Positions 57,253 to 64,000 of a stretch of 64,000 bases of DNA are shown here, piece after piece (positions within the stretch are counted from its first letter, which is position 1; each line of letters opens with the position of its first letter). Position numbers and translations under genes: made by a program. The stretch comes from Paenibacillus sp. GSMTC-2017 (GTDB taxonomy: Bacteria; Bacillota; Bacilli; Paenibacillales; Paenibacillaceae), in contig NZ_JAECMT010000001.1 in the NCBI RefSeq assembly GCF_016019935.1, positions 806,022-870,021 on the forward strand, read 5' to 3'. The notes below the pieces were generated by a model. That model searched no databases and was not told the DNA's origin. It was given only the letters and a program-made list of their open reading frames with translations.

Positions 57253-57978
57253 ATGGCAGTAGCATTAACGGACAATTATATTAAAGTTATGATTGTAGAA
57301 GACGATAACATCGCGGTCAAAATTTATGAGCAATTTACGAATAAAATAGACGGGTTCAAAATTGTCGCATCGGCTAGCGATGGGAATCAAGCTTTGGAAC
57401 TACTAGAAGTGTTCACGCCAGATTTGCTGCTTCTCGACGTTTTTTTGCCTGATATGCGGGGAATTGAACTATTATGGAAAATTCGTCAGTCACAATTGCA
57501 AATCGATGTCATCTTAATTACTGCAGCTAATGACTCCGAAACCGTAAGTGAAGCTATTAGAGGCGGTGCCTTCAGCTACATGATTAAACCGATTATGATA
57601 GATAAATTTACTAGTACGCTCGAAAGATACAAAAATATACGTACTCAGCTGAGTGATCAGCAAATTGTAGATCAGCATGTGGTTGATCAGTTGTTCCGAC
57701 CTGTCGGCCCAATGACACCAATAGCTAACAATCCATCGAAAGAGAACTATCTGCCTAAAGGGATAGACAAGTTAACGTTAAAGCTCGTTCGTGAGAAAAT
57801 CATGTCCATTCAAGTAGCGGTCGGCGTGGAAGAATTGTCCGAAATTGCAGGAATGAGTTACTCCACAGTGAGAAGATATTTGGAATACATGGTATCAATT
57901 GAGGAAGTTATTATCGATATAAACTACGGGGTAGTAGGACGACCAGAACGTAAGTATAGATGGTCTAACAAAAGTTAA
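57253..57978 (+). CDS. response regulator, CitB/DcuR/DctR type
   Basis: A protein of about 241 residues partnered with the kinase 40 bases upstream. The receiver domain has the acidic pair in VMIVEDDNIA, phospho-acceptor D62 in LLLLDVFLPD, and K112 in MIKP. The C-terminal helix-turn-helix includes VGVEELSEIAGMSYSTVRRY. Regulators of this group switch on citrate or dicarboxylate uptake genes; the nearby tctC-like gene is a plausible target. Three ATG codons follow GGGGTG in a row; the third, 57253, has the best spacing. Confidence 0.9.
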   Translation: MAVALTDNYIKVMIVEDDNIAVKIYEQFTNKIDGFKIVASASDGNQALELLEVFTPDLLLLDVFLPDMRGIELLWKIRQSQLQIDVILITAANDSETVSEAIRGGAFSYMIKPIMIDKFTSTLERYKNIRTQLSDQQIVDQHVVDQLFRPVGPMTPIANNPSKENYLPKGIDKLTLKLVREKIMSIQVAVGVEELSEIAGMSYSTVRRYLEYMVSIEEVIIDINYGVVGRPERKYRWSNKS

Positions 57979-57980
57979 TA

Positions 57981-58039
57981 GAGAAAGGTCTAGCTTCTAA
58001 CGCCAGCAATATGGCAGGAGATAGACCTTTCTCTTTTTT
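57981..58039. terminator. bidirectional terminator, response regulator / methyltransferase
   Basis: AGAAAGGTCTA (57981-57991) pairs with TAGACCTTTCT (58022-58032), with an inner GCCA/TGGC helix, followed by TTTTTT. Confidence 0.85.
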
Positions 58040-58041
58040 AA

Positions 58042-58821
58042 TCACTCTTTTTCAAAAAGCGTCATCCATTCATCAATCTGAATTGACAAGATGTTGTCGC
58101 CTTCCGTAACGAGCCCACAATACTGTTGCAAGTCTTCATCAGCACCCAGTAAATGCGAACAAACGGATTCTACCTGCTCATCTGTATCTGCTGTGCGTCT
58201 AACCCAAGATGGGAAGTCAAACGTCTTTTTGCGAATACGAGATTGCTGAGAAGCTATCCCTGCCTCATGTGCAAAGTTAAGCCATTGATTAATAGAATAA
58301 CAGCATACATGACTTGTATCACGCAGCTTTTCGATTTGGTTCACAAAAGTTGCTGTCCGCTCGTCTTCAGGCACAATATTGTCGATGAGCAACAACTTTC
58401 CACCGGGTTTTAACACTCTTGAAGCTTCCTTCACAAATAGTTGCGGGTTGGGAAAATGATGTGCAGCAATTCGGCACGTTACCAAATCGAAGGTGTTCGC
58501 TAGAAATGGAAGATTTTCAGCATCCGCAACAACATACATCACATTTTCACAGCTAGGCGTTAGATGTTTTTGTGCGGTGCTTAACATATCTACTGTAAGA
58601 TCAGTTGCACATACTAATGAGACATAAGGTGATAATTGCTTTGTTACATGACCACCACCAGTGGCAATATCAAGAACCTTCCAATTCTTTTGGGGCTGCA
58701 GCCATTCTAACATTAGAGTCAAATCGTCGCCTTTAGCATGTGATTCACTTGCAACATACTTTTCAGCATTTTTACCAAATTGTTGCCGAACTGCATCCTT
58801 AACAAGTTCATCATTATTCAT
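58042..58821 (-). CDS. class I SAM-dependent methyltransferase
   Basis: A soluble enzyme of about 259 residues. Motif I is VLDIATGGGHVTKQL at about 45-59, the acidic post-I segment is VCATDLTVDML, and motif II AENLPFLANTFDLVTCRIA. PGGKLLLIDNIVPED is motif III. It belongs to the UbiE/Methyltransf_11 group; its substrate is unknown. The ATG at 58821 is preferred, as GAGGAG (58833-58838) precedes it; a GTG at 58833 overlaps that site. Confidence 0.85.
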   Translation of the reverse strand: MNNDELVKDAVRQQFGKNAEKYVASESHAKGDDLTLMLEWLQPQKNWKVLDIATGGGHVTKQLSPYVSLVCATDLTVDMLSTAQKHLTPSCENVMYVVADAENLPFLANTFDLVTCRIAAHHFPNPQLFVKEASRVLKPGGKLLLIDNIVPEDERTATFVNQIEKLRDTSHVCCYSINQWLNFAHEAGIASQQSRIRKKTFDFPSWVRRTADTDEQVESVCSHLLGADEDLQQYCGLVTEGDNILSIQIDEWMTLFEKE

Positions 58822-58853
58822 CTTAATTTCCACTCCTCGTAAGTCTTCAATCG

Positions 58854-59921
58854 TTATTTTTGCATGCCGAGAGAAACTAATACTTCTTGGATAACCTTTT
58901 CTTGCTCTTCAAGGAACTTTTGGAAGTCGGCTGCATTTTTATATCCATTTTCCCATCCATTCGCTTCTAACTGTTTTTTCCACTCTTCCGTTTCAGATAG
59001 AGCTTTTAGCTGAGTTTCCCAATAAGCAACAGCATCTGCAGGCATTTCCTTACTACCAAAGAGACCACGCCAGATAGTAAACTCTGCATCGATACCTTGT
59101 TCCTTATACGTCGGGATATCGGCAAATTGTCCTGTAAGTCTCGCAGGTGCTGAAATACCTAACACTTTAACTTTCCCAGCTTTTAAATATTCCGTCACTC
59201 CTGAAATGTCAGTCGATAAAATCTCGACATGGCCACCGAGCAATGCCGTTATCGCTTCCCCGCCACCGTCGTAGGAAATAAAGTTAACTGTTTTTGCGTC
59301 TACTCCTGCTTTCAGTGCAGGAAGCATTGCGATAAGATGATCTTGCGATCCTGGAGCTGATCCACCAGCGATCATTAGACTTTTTGGATCTGCTTTCAAA
59401 TCAGCAAATAACGTTTTTAGATCATTGTACTTAGAATCAGCTTTTACTACAATTGCACCGTAATCTGTTGTTAATTGAGCAAGAGGCGTTAAATCCCGGA
59501 ACGAATACGGGCTATTCCCTTCTTTTTTCAAATTGTTAATAATGAGTGGTGCAGAAGGAAGGAACAAATTATATGCGTTCTTTTTATCTTGAGTAACATA
59601 ATACGCAAGTCCAACTGCTTGACCGCCCCCAGGTTTATTTTCTACCATTATTTGTTGAGAGACAAGCTTTGTATCACCATAAGCTTTAGACAATGCCCTA
59701 GCTGTAAGATCAAGTCCACCACCAACGCCAGATGGCGCTGTAATTGTTATAGCTTTTTCAGGGTAAGATGATTTTGGCGCTTCTGTCTGTTGTGCGACTG
59801 GAGAGCTTTCCAGTTGTCCGGTTGTCGTTGTCCCCGACTTTTCCCCACCACAAGCTGTTAAACTGAGAGCCAATAACGTACAAATCAAGGTTGCTTTCCA
59901 CTTTGTGTTCATCGTTTTCAT
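58854..59921 (-). CDS. TctC/Bug-family tricarboxylate-binding lipoprotein
   Basis: A 355-residue extracytoplasmic binding protein. The signal ends LSLTAC with lipid-anchored Cys24. KAITITAPSGVGGGLDLTAR starts the mature domain and NKPGGGQAVGLAYYV follows, the pyrophosphate-like loops of Bug proteins that bind carboxylates such as citrate. Membrane partners TctA and TctB are not in the window. The two-component system just upstream in the window is of the type that regulates, or uses as co-sensor, such proteins. GGAGGG precedes the start; a cre site lies just upstream. Confidence 0.9.
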   Translation of the reverse strand: MKTMNTKWKATLICTLLALSLTACGGEKSGTTTTGQLESSPVAQQTEAPKSSYPEKAITITAPSGVGGGLDLTARALSKAYGDTKLVSQQIMVENKPGGGQAVGLAYYVTQDKKNAYNLFLPSAPLIINNLKKEGNSPYSFRDLTPLAQLTTDYGAIVVKADSKYNDLKTLFADLKADPKSLMIAGGSAPGSQDHLIAMLPALKAGVDAKTVNFISYDGGGEAITALLGGHVEILSTDISGVTEYLKAGKVKVLGISAPARLTGQFADIPTYKEQGIDAEFTIWRGLFGSKEMPADAVAYWETQLKALSETEEWKKQLEANGWENGYKNAADFQKFLEEQEKVIQEVLVSLGMQK

Positions 59922-59939
59922 GTTTATCCCTCCAATTTA

Positions 59940-59973
59940 TGATAACGCTTTCATTTCTAATTAAAACGTTATC
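59940..59973 (-). promoter_or_regulatory. cre site and GATAACG/CGTTATC inverted repeat before tctC
   Basis: TGATAACGCTTTCA (59940-59953) matches the cre consensus at 13 of 14 positions. The GATAACG within it (59941-59947) is repeated inverted as CGTTATC at 59967-59973, 19 bases away. The site lies about 20-50 bases before the tctC ATG. One or both arms may be bound by CcpA or by the nearby response regulator. Confidence 0.52.
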
Positions 59974-60133
59974 ACACCGTCTGGAACTTAAATAGTACAC
60001 AACCATTTTTTCCAATTTTATCTTATCCATCATTAAATTCATATTATTTACGGCTAAGTCAGCAGAAAGGAATTGTATACTCGCTACAGTAATTGTATGG
60101 TAGATATATATCATTTTTCTTGGATATTCAATA

Positions 60134-60160
60134 CAAAAAGCCGCTATGATTTAAGCGACA
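60134..60160 (-). terminator. terminator after the DUF4190-like gene
   Basis: On the minus strand GTCGCT pairs with AGCGGC and is followed by TTTTTG, about 50 bases past the stop codon. Confidence 0.65.
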
Positions 60161-60212
60161 TTTCCATTCATCATTATGAAGTAACAATTATAATTTGTAC
60201 CCTGTTCTGTTG

Positions 60213-60460
60213 TTAACTATTCTGCATGTTTAAGATCATTGCAATGAAAACGAATATAAACGTTGCAAGTACCAATGCGAGGATAGAAAGTACAATACCA
60301 GCAATAGCAATACCCCGATTTTTGGATATTTTTAAAGAACGCAGTCCGAAGATAAGTCCCAATAAGGCCAATATAATTGTATTAATGAACGTAAATTCCG
60401 AATTTAAATAAGCTGGAATAACCAATAAAAACTACTAATTCCGCAAACAAAACTAGTCAT
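60213..60460 (-). pseudogene. DUF4190-like small membrane protein, apparently frameshifted
   Basis: From the ATG at 60458-60460 the frame reads MTSFVCGISSFYWLFQLI and stops. In the frame two bases off, from about 60425, it continues with INTIILALLGLIFGLRSLKI and SKNRGIAIAGIVLSILALVL. The joined product has the two-helix DUF4190 layout, with SFVCGI in helix one and the G-x-AIAGIVLSIL signature in helix two. The shift lies in or near a run of T residues, so it may be a real mutation or a sequencing error. Neither part alone has a good ribosome site. Confidence 0.5.
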
Positions 60461-60853
60461 TGAACGATCTTTTTTGTTAATAATAATAACACTCCTCTAT
60501 TTTATCACCAGTTTCATGTTAGCATCATGTTAACTTATCCAAAAAACAAAACGAGATTCTAGTAATAGAAACTATTATAACATAAATAAATTTTACATAT
60601 AAAGGAGTATACATTTAGTATTTAAACAAGTTATCTAATTAATTATTCCAACTCACAGTGTAGTGTTAATTCTAAACCGCTTTAAAGTGGTAAAGAATGC
60701 AAAAGATTCACTCTATTAAAGCTATTTTCGTTGACATAATGCTGTATCTATGATAATTTTTCTGTGAAGGTTAGTAATTTTTATTTTAAACTATTTTTTA
60801 TCTAGGTGTTGAAAGCGGTAACATGTAGACGTTTCATATAGCGTTAAGAAAGG
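60461..60853. other. AT-rich intergenic region
   Basis: About 390 bases with no coding frame of note. It presumably contains upstream signals for its neighbours, but I see no strong promoter pair, repeat or structured RNA. Confidence 0.4.
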
Positions 60854-60973
60854 ATGATTTTATATACGGAAGTTTATTGGCTACTTTTTTTAATACTACA
60901 TGTAGTGACTTTAGTTTACTTGATCCTCATCGCTTTCCCTCTAAGACGGCAACATCAAGTAATTAATTTCTAA
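60854..60973 (+). CDS. possible 39-residue single-helix membrane protein
   Basis: An ATG directly after AAGAAAGG opens 39 codons: MILYTEVYWLLFLILHVVTL, then a continued hydrophobic stretch and a basic tail PLRRQHQVINF. A membrane helix with a positive C-terminus fits a small membrane protein, but the ribosome site is too close to the ATG to be convincing and no homolog is recognised. The 250 bases that follow (60974-61224) hold nothing else I can call. Confidence 0.3.
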   Translation: MILYTEVYWLLFLILHVVTLVYLILIAFPLRRQHQVINF

Positions 60974-61224
60974 AAAAATAACATTTAATAAATAATTCGT
61001 GTTATTATTCATTACATCTCATGTAATTATACTTATCGCAATATTTCTAAATGCCTCCAACATGAACTACTCACATCTCCATAGACTCAACTCAATGTAA
61101 ATCACAACATTCAAATCATCACATCACTAATAATTTTAGAAAACTCTCTCTCTCACCTATCGTTCTACACTGTTTTCACTTTAATCTCTTACCAAGTAAA
61201 CCACTCGACAAAGGGGGAAACTTT

Positions 61225-62232
61225 TTGCAAAAAGAGTTGTTAAAAATCGAGCGATTGTCCACGTCCTTTCGGATTGATGACCACTATTACGCTGCTGTGG
61301 ATAATGTTTCTATATCCCTTCAATCGAATGAGATTCTTGCAGTTGTAGGTGAATCTGGTTCAGGTAAGAGTGCACTGGCTTTTTCAATCATGGGACTTCA
61401 TACCAGAGCAAAGCTAAATGGCGATATACACTTTAATGGCGAAAACTTAGTTGGCTTATCTACTGTTAAATATAACAAGATGCGTGGTAAAGACATGGGC
61501 ATGATCTTTCAAGATCCGCTGTCAGCCCTGAACCCTCTTATGCAGATAGGTACACAAATTGAGGAAGCTATCTTGCTTCATAATTCAGAATTTTCAAAAA
61601 GTAATCGCACTAATAGGGTAATAGAACTTCTTGAAAAAGTTGGCATTCCAAAGCCTCAAATCGTATGTAATCAATACCCGCATGAACTGTCCGGCGGAAT
61701 GAGGCAACGCGTTATTATCGCAATTGCAATGGCAAATGATCCAAAGCTTTTAATAGCTGATGAGCCAACGACTGCTCTAGATGTAACTATTCAATTGCAA
61801 ATTCTTGACTTGATTAAGAAACTGAAAAATGACAGCAAGGCAGGCGTTATTTTAATTACGCATGATCTTGGTGTCGTTGCTGAAATGGCTGATCGAGTAG
61901 CTGTCATGTACGCAGGCGAAATTGTTGAAATTGCTGATGTAAATACGCTATTTACAAAAGCGCTTCATCCTTACACAAGATCATTGCTCCATTCCATCCC
62001 GAGTGCCAACGAAGTTAAATCGAAGCTACATGTTATTCAAGGTATGGTTCCTTCCCTAAAACATTTGCCACGTGAAGGTTGCCGCTTCCGTTCACGAATT
62101 CCATGGATAAATGAATCTGCACATGAGAGTGATCCGATTCTACATGAAGTTGCTCCAGGTCATTGGGTACGATGTACCTGCTACAAGCAATTTCATTTCC
62201 CAGGCAACGACCGAGGAGGATCACAAAAATGA
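61225..62232 (+). CDS. peptide ABC transporter ATP-binding protein (DppD/OppD-type), second system
   Basis: A 335-residue ATPase: Walker [10 protein letters not shown] near 45-53, signature [15 protein letters not shown], Walker [15 protein letters not shown] and [10 protein letters not shown]. The TTG start follows AAGGGGG by 7 bases. In the C-terminal extension [18 protein letters not shown] stands where GCRFxxRCPxAxxxC is usual, so two conserved cysteines are missing. It opens a plus-strand transporter operon distinct from the one at 48.6-54 kb. Substrate unknown. Confidence 0.9.
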   Translation: MQKELLKIERLSTSFRIDDHYYAAVDNVSISLQSNEILAVVGESGSGKSALAFSIMGLHTRAKLNGDIHFNGENLVGLSTVKYNKMRGKDMGMIFQDPLSALNPLMQIGTQIEEAILLHNSEFSKSNRTNRVIELLEKVGIPKPQIVCNQYPHELSGGMRQRVIIAIAMANDPKLLIADEPTTALDVTIQLQILDLIKKLKNDSKAGVILITHDLGVVAEMADRVAVMYAGEIVEIADVNTLFTKALHPYTRSLLHSIPSANEVKSKLHVIQGMVPSLKHLPREGCRFRSRIPWINESAHESDPILHEVAPGHWVRCTCYKQFHFPGNDRGGSQK

Positions 62233-63164
62233 CATTACTTAGCGTCGAGGATTTAAAGGTTCATTTTGACATACGTGGAGGATTGTTCGGAACTAAAAAA
62301 GGTTCAATAAAAGCAGTTGACGGAATAAGCTTCTCCATAGAACAAGGTCAAACCTATGGACTCGTAGGTGAATCGGGGTCAGGGAAAACAACATCAGGTC
62401 GTGCCATTATCGGACTGAATAATATCACATCGGGTAAAGTGATGTTCGGCAATCAGGATTTAGCGCAAAAAAATCGGAAAGACTTTGTGGACGTTCGTAG
62501 AGATATTCAGATGATCTTTCAGGATCCATATTCGTCTTTAAATCCAAGAAAGCGGATTTTGGATATTATTGCGGAGCCTTTACGCAACTTCGAGCGATTA
62601 TCGCCTATAGAAGAGAAGCGGAGAGTTCGCGAGCTACTTGAGCAAGTAGGGTTAAGTTCGGAGACAATCTATAAATATCCACATGAGTTTTCTGGCGGAC
62701 AACGGCAACGTATAGGTATCGCAAGAGCGATCGCCTTGAAGCCTAAACTTATTATCGCTGATGAACCCGTTTCAGCACTAGATCTGTCTGTACAGGCTCA
62801 AGTTCTCAATTTCCTGCGTGAACTCCAACAGGAATTGAAACTCACCTATCTTATTATAAGTCACGATCTTGGTATAATTAGGCATATGTGTGATCACATT
62901 GGAATTATGTATAAAGGGAGATATGTTGAACAAGGTACAACTTCTGACATCTTTAATAATCCACAGCACATATATACGAAACGTTTAATAACAGCTATTC
63001 CAGATATCGATCCATTGCAAAGAGCTCGTCAATCTGAGTTACGTGCAGCTGCTAAGAAAGAATATGATTCTTTATACAAGTCTCAATTTGATGAAGAAGG
63101 ACTTGCCTTCCCACTGAGATCCATCAGTACCACACATAAAGCAGCATTACCAGAGGGAGGTTGA
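62229..63164 (+). CDS. peptide ABC transporter ATP-binding protein (OppF-type), second system
   Basis: A 311-residue ATPase: Walker A GESGSGKTT near 45-53, signature FSGGQRQRIGIARAI, Walker B LIIADEPVSALDLS and ISHDLGIIRH. Its C-terminus lacks the cysteine motif and ends in a charged tail (RAAAKKEYDSLYKSQFDEEG). The ATG at 62229 overlaps the upstream stop by four bases and follows GAGGAGG; a longer in-frame extension covers the upstream gene in another frame and is not used. Confidence 0.9.
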   Translation: MTLLSVEDLKVHFDIRGGLFGTKKGSIKAVDGISFSIEQGQTYGLVGESGSGKTTSGRAIIGLNNITSGKVMFGNQDLAQKNRKDFVDVRRDIQMIFQDPYSSLNPRKRILDIIAEPLRNFERLSPIEEKRRVRELLEQVGLSSETIYKYPHEFSGGQRQRIGIARAIALKPKLIIADEPVSALDLSVQAQVLNFLRELQQELKLTYLIISHDLGIIRHMCDHIGIMYKGRYVEQGTTSDIFNNPQHIYTKRLITAIPDIDPLQRARQSELRAAAKKEYDSLYKSQFDEEGLAFPLRSISTTHKAALPEGG

Positions 63165-63169
63165 GAGCA

Positions 63170-64000
63170 ATGTGGATAACGATTACTAGAAGAATTCTCA
63201 TTATGATTCCTCAAGTTTTTCTACTGAGCATACTCGTCTTCTTGTTAGCTAAGTCGATGCCAGGTGATGCACTTACAGGTTTAGTTGATCCGAATATCGA
63301 TCCAAAAGCGGTAGCAGACATGCGAGAAAAACTTGGACTTAACAACCCTTGGCATGTGCAATATTGGGATTGGATATCACGTGCTGTACAAGGTAATTTT
63401 GGAGAATCCTTTAAGTTTAAAATGCCAGTTTCAGACTTAATCGGTGAGCGTATTGGCAATACGGTTTGGCTTGCGCTCGTAACGCTTATTTTCACTTATC
63501 TAATCGCAATACCACTCGGTATATTAAGTGGACGCTATAACGATTCATTGGGTGATCGATTGATTACTGGTTACACATATTTTGGTTTTGCTGCTCCATT
63601 GTTTATTTTTGCACTTCTTATGGTATGGATATTTGGCTTTTACTTTGGTTGGTTTCCAACAGGGGGAAGTGTCACACCTGGATATGAACCTGGAACCCTG
63701 CAATATATGGCAAGCAAGTTTTATCATTTGTTGCTTCCTGCTCTTTCTATGGCACTTATAACGACAGTAGGTACCGTTCAATATCTTCGTAATGAAATTA
63801 TTGATACGAAACAAAAGGATTTTATTCATACAGCAAGAGCAAAAGGTGCTTCTGAATCAAGAATTTACAATCGTCATGTTTTACGGAATGCTTTGCTGCC
63901 AATCGCTGCGTTTTTTGGATATGAAATAACGGGACTTATCGGCGGCTCTATCTTTGTTGAGCAAATCTTCAGTTATCCAGGAATGGGTCAATTATTTCTT
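63170..64000 (+). CDS. peptide ABC transporter permease (OppB/DppB-type), cut by right edge
   Basis: An open frame of 277 codons to the window end. MWITITRRILIMIPQVFLLS opens helix one; FLLAKSMPGDALTGLVDPNI and the downstream EAA loop IHTARAKGASESRIYNRHVL are OppB hallmarks; GSIFVEQIFSYPGMGQL is near the usual C-terminus, so about 30-40 residues are missing. GAGGGAGG precedes the ATG, 5 bases after the oppF stop. The remaining permease and binding protein presumably lie beyond the edge. Confidence 0.9.
   Translation, partial: MWITITRRILIMIPQVFLLSILVFLLAKSMPGDALTGLVDPNIDPKAVADMREKLGLNNPWHVQYWDWISRAVQGNFGESFKFKMPVSDLIGERIGNTVWLALVTLIFTYLIAIPLGILSGRYNDSLGDRLITGYTYFGFAAPLFIFALLMVWIFGFYFGWFPTGGSVTPGYEPGTLQYMASKFYHLLLPALSMALITTVGTVQYLRNEIIDTKQKDFIHTARAKGASESRIYNRHVLRNALLPIAAFFGYEITGLIGGSIFVEQIFSYPGMGQLFL

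Overview
The window looks like a chromosomal segment from a low-to-moderate GC, spore-forming-type Firmicute of the order Bacillales, most likely Paenibacillaceae. Support comes from the yqhH/yqhG helicase pair, YqzE, DUF1836 and DUF2536 proteins, strong AGGAGG ribosome sites, cre-like catabolite sites, a B12-dependent ribonucleotide reductase and several peptide ABC transporters. The genus assignment is inference; the gene families are read from the sequence.

Layout. 1-7.0 kb: housekeeping and small enzymes (UbiA prenyltransferase, DUF1836 protein, CNNM/CorC-type membrane protein, GNAT, PNPOx-family protein divergent from a MocR regulator), then two identical tRNA-Thr and one tRNA-Pro. 7.1-18.7 kb: small membrane proteins, a permease relic and a chitin-degradation block: two paralogous multidomain GH18 chitinases back to back, a lipoprotein, a chemoreceptor, and a secreted AA10 lytic polysaccharide monooxygenase. 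Both the chitinase and LPMO promoter regions carry perfect cre-consensus matches. 19.5-28.1 kb: class II ribonucleotide reductase with two NrdR boxes 32 bp apart, the SNF2 helicase/YqhG pair, secreted unknowns, YqzE, a cell-wall amidase and a divergent polysaccharide deacetylase. 28.7-45 kb: a complete type I-C CRISPR-Cas locus. 45-64 kb: DUF11 protein, PadR/DUF1048 module, a HAD-oppABCDF-cysK operon, a CitA/DctB-like two-component system with a nearby TctC-type binding protein, and the start of a second peptide ABC transporter running off the right edge.

The CRISPR locus is the highlight. One cas set (cas3; cas5c-cas8c-cas7-cas4-cas1-cas2, all on the minus strand) sits between two long arrays (about 52 and 46 repeats) whose repeats differ at three positions but share the same stem; both are read on the minus strand from leaders that share a 12-bp inverted repeat. 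In the 225-bp gap between cas3 and cas5c, on the plus strand, I find what looks like a complete stand-alone crRNA-like gene: an extended -10 promoter, a degenerate repeat whose stem is rebuilt with different base pairs, an 11-nt handle identical to that of array 2, a spacer-like segment and a terminator hairpin. The spacer-like segment matches a site directly behind a TTC PAM whose 34-nt protospacer runs over the -35 box of the cas5c operon promoter, with seed mismatches only at positions 6 and 12, the flipped-out positions of type I guides. This is the architecture of a cas-regulating (CreR-type) RNA for autorepression of a type I-C system. A WYL-domain regulator beside cas3 may add a second control layer.

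Relics (TnpB zinc ribbon beside array 1, NikE-type ATPase beyond leader 2, sugar permease fragment near 7.4 kb, frameshifted DUF4190 gene) mark places of past insertion or deletion. All functional calls come from reading the sequence and recalled family features; no database search was run.
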